The position numbers and the translations under genes were made by a program. The notes under the pieces are model-generated. The model searched no databases. It was given only the letters and a program-made list of their open reading frames with translations, and was not told the origin of the DNA. From contig JBFNFA010000002.1 in the NCBI GenBank assembly GCA_040797845.1, positions 310,001 through 374,000 on the forward strand: a DNA stretch of 64,000 nt, read 5' to 3'. This DNA is from Clostridium_AW sp040797845 (lineage in GTDB: Bacteria > Bacillota > Clostridia > Clostridiales > Clostridiaceae). This document shows positions 24,385 to 33,810 of the stretch, piece after piece (the stretch's first letter is position 1; each line of letters opens with the position of its first letter).

Positions 24385-27063
24385 TTAAGCAAAAATTTTT
24401 CTTATCTTTTTAGCTGTAATTTTCACCTTACGTTTAAGAACTTGTTTTATAACTACAGGTTTAAGATCTTCATAAGCTACACCTTCGCCGTCATATTTTC
24501 TTACAAGGGAAATAGCATCAAACTTACATTTAGTTGTGCATTGGCCACATCCTACACATAAAAATTCATCTATAATGGTTGCACCACAATTAAGACAACG
24601 TTGTGTTTCCTTTTTAATCTGTTCTTCTGTAAGAGTGCTACGTAAATCTTTGAATGTTTTCCTTGATTTTTCCCCATCTACATGTGCTGTTCTTTGCCTT
24701 TTAGCATTGTCATAACTTTGAACTTCTATATTTTCTTTGTTCAAAGCATGATATTCTCTTCTATCACGACCAATAATCAAGCTCTGTCCCGGTTGAACAT
24801 AGCGATGAATAGAAATAGCTGCTTCTTTTCCTAAAGCAATGGCATCTATGGCAAATTTAGGCCCTGTCAAAGCATCCCCACCTGCAAAAACATCCGGTTC
24901 ATCTGTTTGTAATGTAATCATATTTGCTTTGACAGTATTGTTTCCATTAAGCTGAACTTTGCTATCTTTTAACAAGTTTCCCCAATCTATTCCTTGTCCT
25001 ACCGAAAGCACTACGGTATCCGCCTTAACAGTTATAGTATCCTTTTCATTGTATTTAGGATTAAATTTTCCGCCTTCATCAAAGACTGAGATGCATTTTC
25101 TAAATTCTATGCCTGTGGCAACACCATCTTCAACAATAACTCTCTTTGGTCCCCAAGAATTGTTTATTTCAATTTCCTCTGATAATGCTTCTTCAATCTC
25201 TTCTAAAAGGGCAGGCATTTCTTCTCGACTTTCTATACAATACATTTTAACCTTTGTATCTCCAGTTCTAATAGCTGTTCTTGCAACGTCTATAGCAACG
25301 TTACCTCCCCCAATTACAACTATATTGCCTTGAAGGCCTAAATCTTCACCTAAATTTATATCTCTCATAAACTCAATACCAGTAATGACATTCTTAGCTT
25401 CTTCACCTTCTATAGCAAGCTTTCTACCTGTACAAGCGCCAATTGCTACGTAAAAAGCCTTAAAGCCTTCCTCTCTCAATTCATCAAGGCTTATATCTTT
25501 TCCCACTTCAATTCCTATTTTAAATTCCACTCCCAATTCTTTTAATATCTGAATTTCAGCATTTATAACTTCTTTTTCAAGTCTGAAGGAAGGTATTCCT
25601 AATGTTAACATTCCTCCAAGAACATTTTCTTTTTCAAACACTGTTACATTATAACCTTCTACTGCTAGGAAATAAGCACAACTAAGTCCTGAAGGTCCAC
25701 CACCTATGACAGCAATTTTTTTATTATAATCATGTTTTCGTTTCGGTATATATCTGTGATTAACATTCAAATCTTGCTCAGCAATAAATTTCTTTATTTC
25801 ATCAATGGCAACAGGCTCATCGATATCTCCTCTAGTACACTCAGATTCACATTTTCGTGGGCAAATACGTCCACACACCGCTGGAAATGGATTTTCATGC
25901 TTTATAAGCTCTAGTGCCTCCATATATCTTCCCTGAGATGCAAGTTTTATATAACCTTGTACCGCAATATGCGCTGGACACTGGGTTTTACAAGGACTTG
26001 TACCAGTATCCACTACATCTTTTCTATTGGTTCTATAATCAGCATTCCATTTATCAGGTCCCCACTCTGTATCTCTTGGAGTATCAACTCTTTTTATTTC
26101 CGTAATAATCGGTTCTTTTGAACATAACTTTTGTCCCAATTGCAATGCATTAACAGGACAATTTTGAACGCATTCTCCACAGGCAACGCATTTATCCTTA
26201 TCTACCTTAGAAACATAATTTGAACGCACCATATCAGCATTAATAAACATATTAGCTGTTCTTAAAGATAAACATGAACATCCACAACAGTTACAAATAG
26301 CATGAGTTTCACCAGAACCATCTAGATTAGGTATTTGGTGCATTAAACCATTCTCTTCTGCTCTCTTAATAATTTCAAAAGCTTCCTCACGGGTAATCTG
26401 TCTACCTCTTTTTGTTCTTATATAATATTCCGCTGCATGTCCCATCTGAATACACATATCTTCTTTCAGGTGACCACACCCTTCCCCCATAACTTCTCTT
26501 GTTATACGGCAAGAACAATCTGATACTGTGAAAATCTCATTGTCATTGAGATATTTTGAAACCTCCTCATAGGATGCTCTTCTTGTTTCCCCTTGAATAG
26601 CATGCTCTATGGGAATAACACGCATAAGCCCTACACCTACAGGAAAGTTTCCTGCTGTCTTAGGTCCTCGTACTCTTCCATAGGCTTCAAATGCTCGTGC
26701 AATTTGAGGATACTTTTCAACATTTTCTTTGTTGGCAGTCATCATTTCCATAATTCCTGGAACCCAAGTTTCATACCAAAAGGTATCTACTCCATCAATC
26801 TCGTTAACAAAGCAAACACCTACATCTGCTAACTCCAACAATAGTTCTGTTGTTCTTTCTACAGATTTACCACATAAAGGTGCTATCTCTTTTGCTGTAA
26901 CCTTTTTGCGCATTTTCATACAAAGTACTACTTCCGCCATTTCATCTGTAACAACAGGCTCAAGAATCATATATTCAGGATCAGTAGCTTTAACTTCATT
27001 TTTTGAACCACGTTTCTTATTACTGATATGATTTGCAAGATCAAGTACCTTCTCTTTGACCAT
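24385..27063 (-). CDS. multidomain Fe-S / FAD / NAD(P) oxidoreductase (GltD/NfnB-like core)
   Basis: 892 residues. Order: a helical, possibly winged-helix N-terminus (~30-100); a Cys-rich segment (VSDCSC ~181-185, ICNCCGCSC ~256-264); ferredoxin motif CVACGECVQNCP (~292-303); GltD-type Fe-S helical domain (CKTQCPAHI ~358, CGRICPRKCESECT ~397-409); FAD site VIGGGPSGLSCAYF (~452); NAD(P) site VIGGGNVAIDVA (~583); then C-terminal CxxC and CVGCGQCTTKCKF ferredoxin motifs. The core matches glutamate-synthase beta/NfnB proteins that move electrons between NAD(P)H and ferredoxin. It lies between hypB and hypA. Its physiological partner is unknown. Confidence 0.88.
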   Translation of the reverse strand: MVKEKVLDLANHISNKKRGSKNEVKATDPEYMILEPVVTDEMAEVVLCMKMRKKVTAKEIAPLCGKSVERTTELLLELADVGVCFVNEIDGVDTFWYETWVPGIMEMMTANKENVEKYPQIARAFEAYGRVRGPKTAGNFPVGVGLMRVIPIEHAIQGETRRASYEEVSKYLNDNEIFTVSDCSCRITREVMGEGCGHLKEDMCIQMGHAAEYYIRTKRGRQITREEAFEIIKRAEENGLMHQIPNLDGSGETHAICNCCGCSCLSLRTANMFINADMVRSNYVSKVDKDKCVACGECVQNCPVNALQLGQKLCSKEPIITEIKRVDTPRDTEWGPDKWNADYRTNRKDVVDTGTSPCKTQCPAHIAVQGYIKLASQGRYMEALELIKHENPFPAVCGRICPRKCESECTRGDIDEPVAIDEIKKFIAEQDLNVNHRYIPKRKHDYNKKIAVIGGGPSGLSCAYFLAVEGYNVTVFEKENVLGGMLTLGIPSFRLEKEVINAEIQILKELGVEFKIGIEVGKDISLDELREEGFKAFYVAIGACTGRKLAIEGEEAKNVITGIEFMRDINLGEDLGLQGNIVVIGGGNVAIDVARTAIRTGDTKVKMYCIESREEMPALLEEIEEALSEEIEINNSWGPKRVIVEDGVATGIEFRKCISVFDEGGKFNPKYNEKDTITVKADTVVLSVGQGIDWGNLLKDSKVQLNGNNTVKANMITLQTDEPDVFAGGDALTGPKFAIDAIALGKEAAISIHRYVQPGQSLIIGRDRREYHALNKENIEVQSYDNAKRQRTAHVDGEKSRKTFKDLRSTLTEEQIKKETQRCLNCGATIIDEFLCVGCGQCTTKCKFDAISLVRKYDGEGVAYEDLKPVVIKQVLKRKVKITAKKIRKIFA

Positions 27064-27210
27064 ATATTATCCCGTTACGTAAAATCTACTAAAGCCCAAT
27101 GTTTATTTTTCATTATTGATTTAGTAAATTTATAACGGTTTCCCCTCCCTTTTCCCCTTAAATTTTATATTTTTATATTTTATTAAACTTATTTACTTTC
27201 TCTTTATAAT

Positions 27211-27882
27211 CTATTTATCTTTCCAAGTATTAACTTGTAAGCGTATCCATTCAATCCATTCTTCCATTCCCTCTCCGGTTTTAGCTGATATTGGAATAAC
27301 TTTAATATTTGGATTAAGTTTTTTTACTCTCTCTTTTACTGCATCTAAGTCAAAATCAAAGTATTCCGCTGCATCTATTTTATTAATTAGTAAAACATCC
27401 ACTATAGAAAACATTAAAGGATATTTTAAAGGTTTGTCATCTCCTTCTGGTATGCTTAAAATCATAGCATTTTTTGATGCACCGGTATCAAATTCTGCAG
27501 GGCATACTAAATTACCAACATTCTCTAATATTACAAAATCAATATTTTCTGTTCCAAGACCCTCTAATCCTTGCTTGGTCATATCTGCATCAAGATGACA
27601 CATTCCCCCTGTATGCAATTGAATTACTTTAGCACCAGATTGTGAAACCTTGTGTGCATCAACATCTGAATCAATATCTGCTTCTAAAACGCCAATGTTA
27701 ATTTCATTTTTTAAAGCCTCAATGGTTCTTAAAACAGTAGTTGTTTTCCCAGATCCTGGTGATGACATAAGATTTAATAAAAAAACTCTATCTCTTTTTA
27801 ATTTTTCTCTCAATAAATCTGCTTGATGATCATTATTGTCAAAAACACTTTCTTTGATTTCTAAAATTTTATACTTTTCCAT
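27211..27882 (-). CDS. hypB: nickel-insertion GTPase HypB
   Basis: 223 residues from the ATG at 27882 (GAGAGG box; a start at 27897 is also open). P-loop NLMSSPGSGKTTT (~40-50), metal site GGMCHLDADM with Cys and His, ILENVGNLVCPAEFD, and the specificity motif NKIDAAEYF. The N-terminus has no His-rich nickel store. HypB dimers use GTP to pass nickel with HypA. It is first in the operon, behind a TetR-type operator, and is followed after 147 bp by the large Fe-S flavoprotein. Confidence 0.95.
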   Translation of the reverse strand: MEKYKILEIKESVFDNNDHQADLLREKLKRDRVFLLNLMSSPGSGKTTTVLRTIEALKNEINIGVLEADIDSDVDAHKVSQSGAKVIQLHTGGMCHLDADMTKQGLEGLGTENIDFVILENVGNLVCPAEFDTGASKNAMILSIPEGDDKPLKYPLMFSIVDVLLINKIDAAEYFDFDLDAVKERVKKLNPNIKVIPISAKTGEGMEEWIEWIRLQVNTWKDK

Positions 27883-27960
27883 ATAACCTCTCCCCATTCC
27901 ATATTAAACCTAGGTTATGATATTAAAAACTAATAATGCCTGGACCATAGTTTGTAATAT

Positions 27961-28010
27961 AACATAACACTTGTTATGTTTATGATATAATATGAGTTTT
28001 GCTTTGTCAA
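27961..28010 (-). promoter_or_regulatory. hypB operon promoter with TetR-type operator
   Basis: Minus-strand TTGACA (28005-28010) and TATCAT (27982-27987), spacer 17 nt. Directly after the -10 lies AACATAACA-ct-TGTTATGTT (27961-27980), an inverted repeat with 9-bp arms where the start of transcription should be. The divergent TetR gene begins 130 bp away and is the obvious candidate to bind it. Confidence 0.75.
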
Positions 28011-28148
28011 TAATTTAACATTCAAAATAAGAAATATTTTGAAAATATTAAATATTATTATTTTAAACTGTAAACTGTAAGCGATATAATAAGTTAACTC
28101 TAATATTGAAAAAAATATGATATACTATTTGTAAATGAGGTGACTAAT

Positions 28149-28769
28149 TTGAACTATAATCAGCAAAATAAAAAAAAGCAACATATTTTAGATGCGGCAA
28201 TCAGTGTATTTATAGAAAAGGGCTTTGAAGAGGCAAGTATGCGTGACATAGCCTCAGCTGCTGGTCTTACTACTGGTGCCATATATCATCATTTTAAAAA
28301 TAAAGATGAACTTTTTTATCATGCAGTAAAAGAGGCTATGTACTTTGCTCAAAAACTTTCTGAAAGAGATGAAAGTAGTAATCTTAAAAGTACAGAAAAT
28401 ATGTTAAATGAAATTAGTGATAAAGTTAGAGAGCGTATGTCGAAGGTTGATGAACAACGTCTTTTAGTTTTATTAATAGGTTATGTAATTTCTAAGGGTG
28501 GAACCCTTAATGAAGTCCTTAAAAAAGATTATATTGAAATAATCAACAAAGTAGCAGATATGTATTTCTATGCCTTTGGAATTGAAAATGCGGAGTATAA
28601 AAAAATCCTTGCTTCAATTTTAGTAGCAGCACTAGATGGTGTTGCAATACAATATTCCCTTGGTATTTTAAAGCAAGAGGATCAAAAATTTAAGGACACC
28701 TTTGTTAAGTTTTTTGCTCAAAGTATCCCTGCATTCTTAAAGAAGAGTAAACTATCAAGTGATTCTTAA
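28149..28769 (+). CDS. TetR-family regulator, divergent to the hypB operon
   Basis: 206 residues from a TTG that follows GAGGTG by 6 nt (a GTG at 28140 lies inside that box). HTH at ~10-50: ILDAAISVFIEKGFEEASMRDIASAAGLTTGAIYHHFKNKDELFYHAV, the AcrR/TetR consensus. The C-terminal ligand domain is helical (LLVLLIGYVISKGGTLNEVL). It is divergent from hypB and separated by a promoter with a clear inverted repeat, so it probably represses that operon. The inducer is unknown. Confidence 0.9.
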   Translation: MNYNQQNKKKQHILDAAISVFIEKGFEEASMRDIASAAGLTTGAIYHHFKNKDELFYHAVKEAMYFAQKLSERDESSNLKSTENMLNEISDKVRERMSKVDEQRLLVLLIGYVISKGGTLNEVLKKDYIEIINKVADMYFYAFGIENAEYKKILASILVAALDGVAIQYSLGILKQEDQKFKDTFVKFFAQSIPAFLKKSKLSSDS

Positions 28770-28823
28770 CTTCAGATGGATTTTGCTTAAAAGGAATACT
28801 TACTCCAACTGAGGCTTAGAAGA

Positions 28824-28889
28824 ACTTATCCAGGGACGTAGCATCCGTTTAGAAGATGGGAGTATTACGGATGGTAGTCATCGGATAAA
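28824..28889. repeat. structured repeat-like element
   Basis: TTATCC near the left end pairs with GGATAA at the right, and GCATCCG pairs with CGGATG inside, leaving a central loop rich in AG. It is more GC-rich than its surroundings and not coding. The look is that of a dispersed intergenic repeat or small structured RNA. I could not assign a family. Confidence 0.4.
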
Positions 28890-28890
28890 T

Positions 28891-28926
28891 AAAAACCATA
28901 TTGATTATTTTATCAATATGGTTTTC
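28891..28926. terminator. terminator between the TetR gene and rnr
   Basis: AAACCATATTGAT pairs with ATCAATATGGTTT around a short loop, with A and T tracts on each side, suited to both convergent genes. Confidence 0.8.
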
Positions 28927-28939
28927 GTGCATTTTCAAT

Positions 28940-31171
28940 TTATTCATCATCTGTTTTATAAGTTGATATTGGAGTTACTATCTCCATTTGTCCTTCTTCT
29001 TTTGATTCAAATTCCCCTTGACCTTCTTCACCTTCAGAATGTTCTTCATTAGAACCTAATAGCTTAAAGTAAATCTCATGACTATTTAAATCAACTTTAT
29101 CCACCCTGACCTTTACTTCGTCACCTAATCTATATATCTTCTTACTTCTTTCCCCTATAAGAGAAATATGTTTTTCATCATATATATAGTAATCGTCTAA
29201 AAGAGTACTGATATGTACAAGCCCTTCAATTGTGTTAGGTAGTTCTATAAATAATCCAAAAGATGTTACTGAAGAGATTATTCCATTGTACTCTTCTCCA
29301 ATTTTTTCACTCATGTATTCAGCTTTCTTTAAGTCATCTACTTCTCTTTCTGCTTCTTCAGCTAATCTTTCCATCTGTGAGGATTGGGTAGATGCATAAT
29401 CTACTTCTGTTACTAATCTTTGCATTCTTTTTTCTGTGATTTTTCCATTTATAAATTCTTTAATTATTCTATGTATTATTAAGTCAGGATATCTTCTTAT
29501 AGGCGAAGTAAAGTGACAATAATATCTTGCAGCTAATCCAAAGTGCCCTACACATTCCGGTGAATATTTAGCCTGCTGTAAGGATCTTAATAGCAATGTG
29601 TTTACTACTGTCTCTTCTTTCTTCCCTCTAGCCTTTTCTACTATTTGTTGAAGAGCTTTAGGATGAATTTCTTTTCCAATCTTAACTACATATCCTAAAT
29701 TATGAACAAATTCATTAAAATGATCTAGCTTTTCTAAGTCTGGCTCTTCGTGAATTCTATATACAAAAGGAATATTTGACCAGAACATATGCTCAGCTAT
29801 GGTTTCATTACATACTAACATAAACTCTTCAATCATTCTGTTTGCTATGGCTCTCTCATAAGGCTTAATATCTATTGGTTTGCCCATTTCATTTAATATT
29901 ATCTTACACTCTTCAAAATCGAAATCTATTGCCCCTCTGGTAATTCTCTTGTTATGAAGAATACCGCATAACTCCTCCATAAGCTTAAAATCTTCTACCA
30001 GGTAATCATACTTTTTAATTAATTCTTCGTCTTTATCTCTTAATATCTTTGTCACATCAGTGTAAGTCATTCTTTCACTTGTTTTAATTACACTTTCTGC
30101 TACTTCATAGTCTACAACTTTACCGCTATTATCTATCTGCATAAAACAGCTAAGAGTTAACCTATCTACTTTAGGGTTTAAACTACATATTCCGTTAGAT
30201 AGTTTCTTAGGAAGCATAGGGACTACTCTGTCGATTAAATATACGGATGTTCCTCTCTTTAAAGCTTCCTTGTCTAATGGATTCTTTTCTTTAACATAAT
30301 GTGATACATCAGCTATATGTACTCCTAAGTAATAATTGCCATTAGGTAACCTCTCTATTGAAATTGCATCATCAAGATCCTTTGCGTCTTCTCCGTCAAT
30401 GGTTACTATCCTTAGATTTCTAAGATCTAATCTTTTTTCATATTCTTCTTCTAAAATCTCTTCTGGAATTTTATCCGCATAACTTTCAACTTTAGTTGGA
30501 AATTCCTCAGGCAATTTATATTTTTTCATAATGGTTAATATATCTAAACCTTTATCACCTTTATTTCCTAATATTTCTATGACCTTACCTTCAGGATTTC
30601 TTCTTCCATCTGGCCACTTTACTATTTCTGCAATAACTATTTGTCCGGATTTTGCCCCTTTTGTATCTCCCTTAGATATAAATACATCTTGATATATTCT
30701 CTTTTCTTCAGGAATAACAAATCCAAAATTTTTACTATCTTCGAATATTCCTATAACAGTCTTATTGGACCTATCTAATATTCTTATTACTTCACCTTCA
30801 CATTTCTTGCCTTCATTTTCTTCTCGTAAAATTTTTACTACTACTCTATCGCCATGCATAGCTCCATTCATATTAGATATAGGTATAAATACATCTGGCC
30901 TTTCAATTTCTGGTATTAAAAATCCGAACCCTTTTTGATGACCTTGAAGTTTACCTACTACTAAACCCATTCTTTCAGGTACACCATAGTGTTCAGTACG
31001 GGTTTTTATTATCATACCATCTTTTTCCATAAAATTTAATACTTTTACAAACTCTGTAAATTCATCACCTTTTATATTAAAAGCTTTACCTAATTCTGAT
31101 GCATTCATAGGCTTATATGCCTGCTCCTTCATAAAATCAATTATATTATCTTGTATATTCACATCCCACAC
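28940..31171 (-). CDS. rnr: ribonuclease R
   Basis: 743 residues, the usual RNase R length. Order: helical N-terminal domain, two cold-shock domains (~70-220; GKLQGHQKGFGFLIPE), the RNB catalytic domain with IDGEDAKDLDDAISIE (Asp cluster for two Mg2+, ~255-270) and HFTSPIRRYPDLIIHR, then S1 (~640-710) and an acidic tail. It is a 3'-5' exonuclease that degrades structured RNA and, with SmpB-tmRNA, non-stop messages. It usually sits directly before smpB; here a 9-kb block separates them. AGGAGG is 7 nt before ATG. Confidence 0.97.
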   Translation of the reverse strand: MWDVNIQDNIIDFMKEQAYKPMNASELGKAFNIKGDEFTEFVKVLNFMEKDGMIIKTRTEHYGVPERMGLVVGKLQGHQKGFGFLIPEIERPDVFIPISNMNGAMHGDRVVVKILREENEGKKCEGEVIRILDRSNKTVIGIFEDSKNFGFVIPEEKRIYQDVFISKGDTKGAKSGQIVIAEIVKWPDGRRNPEGKVIEILGNKGDKGLDILTIMKKYKLPEEFPTKVESYADKIPEEILEEEYEKRLDLRNLRIVTIDGEDAKDLDDAISIERLPNGNYYLGVHIADVSHYVKEKNPLDKEALKRGTSVYLIDRVVPMLPKKLSNGICSLNPKVDRLTLSCFMQIDNSGKVVDYEVAESVIKTSERMTYTDVTKILRDKDEELIKKYDYLVEDFKLMEELCGILHNKRITRGAIDFDFEECKIILNEMGKPIDIKPYERAIANRMIEEFMLVCNETIAEHMFWSNIPFVYRIHEEPDLEKLDHFNEFVHNLGYVVKIGKEIHPKALQQIVEKARGKKEETVVNTLLLRSLQQAKYSPECVGHFGLAARYYCHFTSPIRRYPDLIIHRIIKEFINGKITEKRMQRLVTEVDYASTQSSQMERLAEEAEREVDDLKKAEYMSEKIGEEYNGIISSVTSFGLFIELPNTIEGLVHISTLLDDYYIYDEKHISLIGERSKKIYRLGDEVKVRVDKVDLNSHEIYFKLLGSNEEHSEGEEGQGEFESKEEGQMEIVTPISTYKTDDE

Positions 31172-31231
31172 CTCCTAATTTATATATTTTTAGTTTAGGT
31201 TAAATATAACAAAATTATTCAATTTAGCAAA

Positions 31232-31258
31232 TAGGACTCATCATAATGATGAGTCCTA
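31232..31258. terminator. hairpin between hppA and rnr
   Basis: Perfect 12-bp stem TAGGACTCATCA / TGATGAGTCCTA with a 3-nt loop, 15 bp after the hppA stop on the minus strand. It has only a weak T run, so it may attenuate or protect the upstream RNA. Confidence 0.6.
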
Positions 31259-31273
31259 CATGTAAACAATATA

Positions 31274-33295
31274 TTATTTAAACATATTCAATAATATTCC
31301 ACCATATTGAAGTATAACTGGTGCAAATACAAGTGAAACTATTGTCATAAGCTTTATAAGAATATTCATTGATGGTCCTGATGTATCCTTGAATGGGTCA
31401 CCAACAGTGTCACCAACTACTGCTGCTTTATGAGCATAACTTCCTTTTCCACCATGAGTACCGCCTTCAATGTACTTCTTAGCGTTATCCCAAGCACCAC
31501 CAGCGTTTGACATAAATATAGCAATTAAAACACCAGTAGTAACGGATCCACCTATAAGTCCACCAAGAGCTTCTTTACCAAGAAGTAATCCAATTCCAAT
31601 TGGAACTACTATAGCTAAAACACCTGGAATAACCATTTCTCTAATAGCTGCTGCTGTAGAAATATCTACGCATTTCTTATAGTCAGGTTGACCCTTTCCT
31701 TCCATAATTCCTGGTATTTCTTTGAACTGTCTTCTAACTTCTTCAATCATTTCATTTGCTGCTTTACCAACGGATTCCATAGTTAAAGCACCAAATAAGA
31801 ATGGTAGCATACCACCTATAAATACACCAACTAATGTAATTGGATTTAATAAGTCTATAGTTGTTATTTCAACAGCATGAGCATAGGAAGCAAATAATCC
31901 TAATGCTGTAAGAGCTGCTGATCCTATAGCAAATCCTTTACCAATAGCTGCTGTTGTATTACCAACAGAGTCAAGCTTGTCAGTAACTTCTCTTACTTCT
32001 TTAGGAAGTCCTGCCATTTCAGCGATACCACCAGCATTATCAGCTATTGGTCCATACGCATCAACTGCAACTGTAAGTCCTGTAGTTGAAAGCATACCTA
32101 CTGCTGATAAAGCGATTCCGTATAATCCCATCATAGTATCCTGAGCTCCACCCATTACGAAGAAAGAAACTAATACACCTATACATATTAAAACAATTGG
32201 CCATAAAGTTGAATACATACCAACTGCAAGTCCTGAAATTACTGTTGTTGCAGGACCTGTTTCTGATTGATTAGCAATCTTTTTAACAGAAGCATATTCA
32301 TCTGAAGTATACATTTCTGTTATTTTACCTATAGCCATTCCAACTACTAATCCTGCTGCTATAGCAAAAAATGCCTTTAAGTTTCCAAATACCATGTTAC
32401 TTAATACTGCAGCAGCTATAATAACTATAACTCCTCCAATATATGTACCAGAGTTTAGAGCCTTCTGTGGATTTTCAGCTTTACTATTTCTTGCAAACAT
32501 AACTCCAATTATGGAAGCTATGATTCCTATAGCTGAAAGTAGTAATGGATAAACAATTCCTTCTTTATTTGCAAAAACAGCTGCACCTAAAGTTAAAGCT
32601 GATATTATTGATCCAACATAAGATTCAAAAAGGTCAGCTCCCATACCAGCAACGTCTCCAACGTTATCTCCAACGTTGTCAGCAATAACCGCTGGGTTTC
32701 TTGGGTCGTCTTCTGGTATTCCTGCTTCTACTTTACCAACAAGGTCAGCTCCAACGTCAGCAGCCTTAGTATAAATACCTCCACCAACACGAGCAAATAA
32801 TGCTATTGAGCTGGCTCCAAGTCCAAATCCTGTGATAAACTCTATGTTACCACCAAATACATAGTAAGCAACACCTAGTCCAACAATACCTAATCCAACA
32901 ACAGATAGTCCCATAACTGCTCCACCTGAAAAAGCAATCTTTAAAGCTTTGCTTTGACCATGTTTTGCAGCTTCTGCTGTTCTTACGTTAGCCTTTGTAG
33001 CTACGTTCATTCCAAAATATCCAGCAAAAATTGAAAATACTGCTCCAAATACGAAGCATATAGCTGTCTGCCAGCTTACTAGAAATCCTAATACTGCAGC
33101 AACTATTACAACAAATATTGTTAGATATTTATATTCAGTCTTTAAGAAAGCCATAGACCCATCATGAATATAGCCTGCAATTTCAGCCATTCTTCCGTCT
33201 CCAGGGCTTTCTTTTGTAATAGAACTACTTAATACAAATGCAAATATAAGTGCTAATAGTCCTGCTAAAACAGTGTAAATTAAATAAGCGTTCAT
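31274..33295 (-). CDS. hppA: membrane-bound ion-pumping pyrophosphatase
   Basis: 673 residues, about 16 membrane helices. It splits pyrophosphate and pumps H+ or Na+ out of the cytosol. Substrate motifs: GGGIYTKAADVGADLVGKVE, DPRNPAVIADNVGDNVGDVAGMGAD, and KAAVVGDTVGDPFKDTSGPS near the end. The segment DSVGNTTAAIGKGFAIG has Ala where K+-independent enzymes have Lys, placing it in the K+-dependent group, which contains the Na+ pumps. It lies between secG and rnr on the same strand, an unusual position in the otherwise conserved operon. Confidence 0.95.
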   Translation of the reverse strand: MNAYLIYTVLAGLLALIFAFVLSSSITKESPGDGRMAEIAGYIHDGSMAFLKTEYKYLTIFVVIVAAVLGFLVSWQTAICFVFGAVFSIFAGYFGMNVATKANVRTAEAAKHGQSKALKIAFSGGAVMGLSVVGLGIVGLGVAYYVFGGNIEFITGFGLGASSIALFARVGGGIYTKAADVGADLVGKVEAGIPEDDPRNPAVIADNVGDNVGDVAGMGADLFESYVGSIISALTLGAAVFANKEGIVYPLLLSAIGIIASIIGVMFARNSKAENPQKALNSGTYIGGVIVIIAAAVLSNMVFGNLKAFFAIAAGLVVGMAIGKITEMYTSDEYASVKKIANQSETGPATTVISGLAVGMYSTLWPIVLICIGVLVSFFVMGGAQDTMMGLYGIALSAVGMLSTTGLTVAVDAYGPIADNAGGIAEMAGLPKEVREVTDKLDSVGNTTAAIGKGFAIGSAALTALGLFASYAHAVEITTIDLLNPITLVGVFIGGMLPFLFGALTMESVGKAANEMIEEVRRQFKEIPGIMEGKGQPDYKKCVDISTAAAIREMVIPGVLAIVVPIGIGLLLGKEALGGLIGGSVTTGVLIAIFMSNAGGAWDNAKKYIEGGTHGGKGSYAHKAAVVGDTVGDPFKDTSGPSMNILIKLMTIVSLVFAPVILQYGGILLNMFK

Positions 33296-33378
33296 ATTGA
33301 TCCCCCTACTTTATGATTTTATTATAATAGTATATATAAATTTTATATATAAAAATATATAAATTTACTCATGGGTTA

Positions 33379-33603
33379 TTAAATAAGATTAAGTGCTAAT
33401 GTTACTGCTGCAAATAGTATTGCAGAAACAATAGTTAACTTTGACATTGCTGACTCAAAAGTTCTTCCTTTATTTTTAGAATAGAAAGTTTCACTAGATC
33501 CTGTCATTAAACTAAATCCTGAAGATTTAGCAGGTTGTGCAAGTACTGAACCTATTAAGGTAAAACTAAGTACTATCTGCGCAGCTATTAAAAAAGTTTT
33601 CAT
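33379..33603 (-). CDS. secG: preprotein translocase subunit SecG
   Basis: 74 residues from an ATG with GGAGG at 8 nt; the reading from 33630 has no ribosome site. Two membrane helices (~1-22 and ~53-72) flank a Gly/Ser-rich loop with SSGFSLMTGSSETFYSKNKGRTFE, the SecG signature. It assists SecYE protein export. It follows eno, as in many clostridia. Confidence 0.92.
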   Translation of the reverse strand: MKTFLIAAQIVLSFTLIGSVLAQPAKSSGFSLMTGSSETFYSKNKGRTFESAMSKLTIVSAILFAAVTLALNLI

Positions 33604-33742
33604 TCTCAAAACCTCCATTATATAATCCACAAAATTATTTTTTCAACACATTATATTTTAACATAAATTTTCACGCAGAACAACGATATTGTAAATTATA
33701 CTATAAAGTTTTTACATAAATATTTTATCTTCATCACATAGT

Positions 33743-33795
33743 AAAATTATGGAGAAGCATCTTTTTTTATATCATTGACACTTCTCCATAATTTT
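33743..33795 (-). terminator. terminator of the glycolytic operon after eno
   Basis: AAAATTATGGAGAAG pairs with CTTCTCCATAATTTT, 15-bp arms with a T-rich loop. It follows the eno stop on the minus strand. Confidence 0.8.
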
Positions 33796-33810
33796 ATAAC
33801 ATTCTATCTA

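Noticed and set aside
22952..27897. A NiFe hydrogenase maturation cluster
   Set aside because: Only hypA and hypB are present; no hypC, D, E, F or structural subunits occur in the window.
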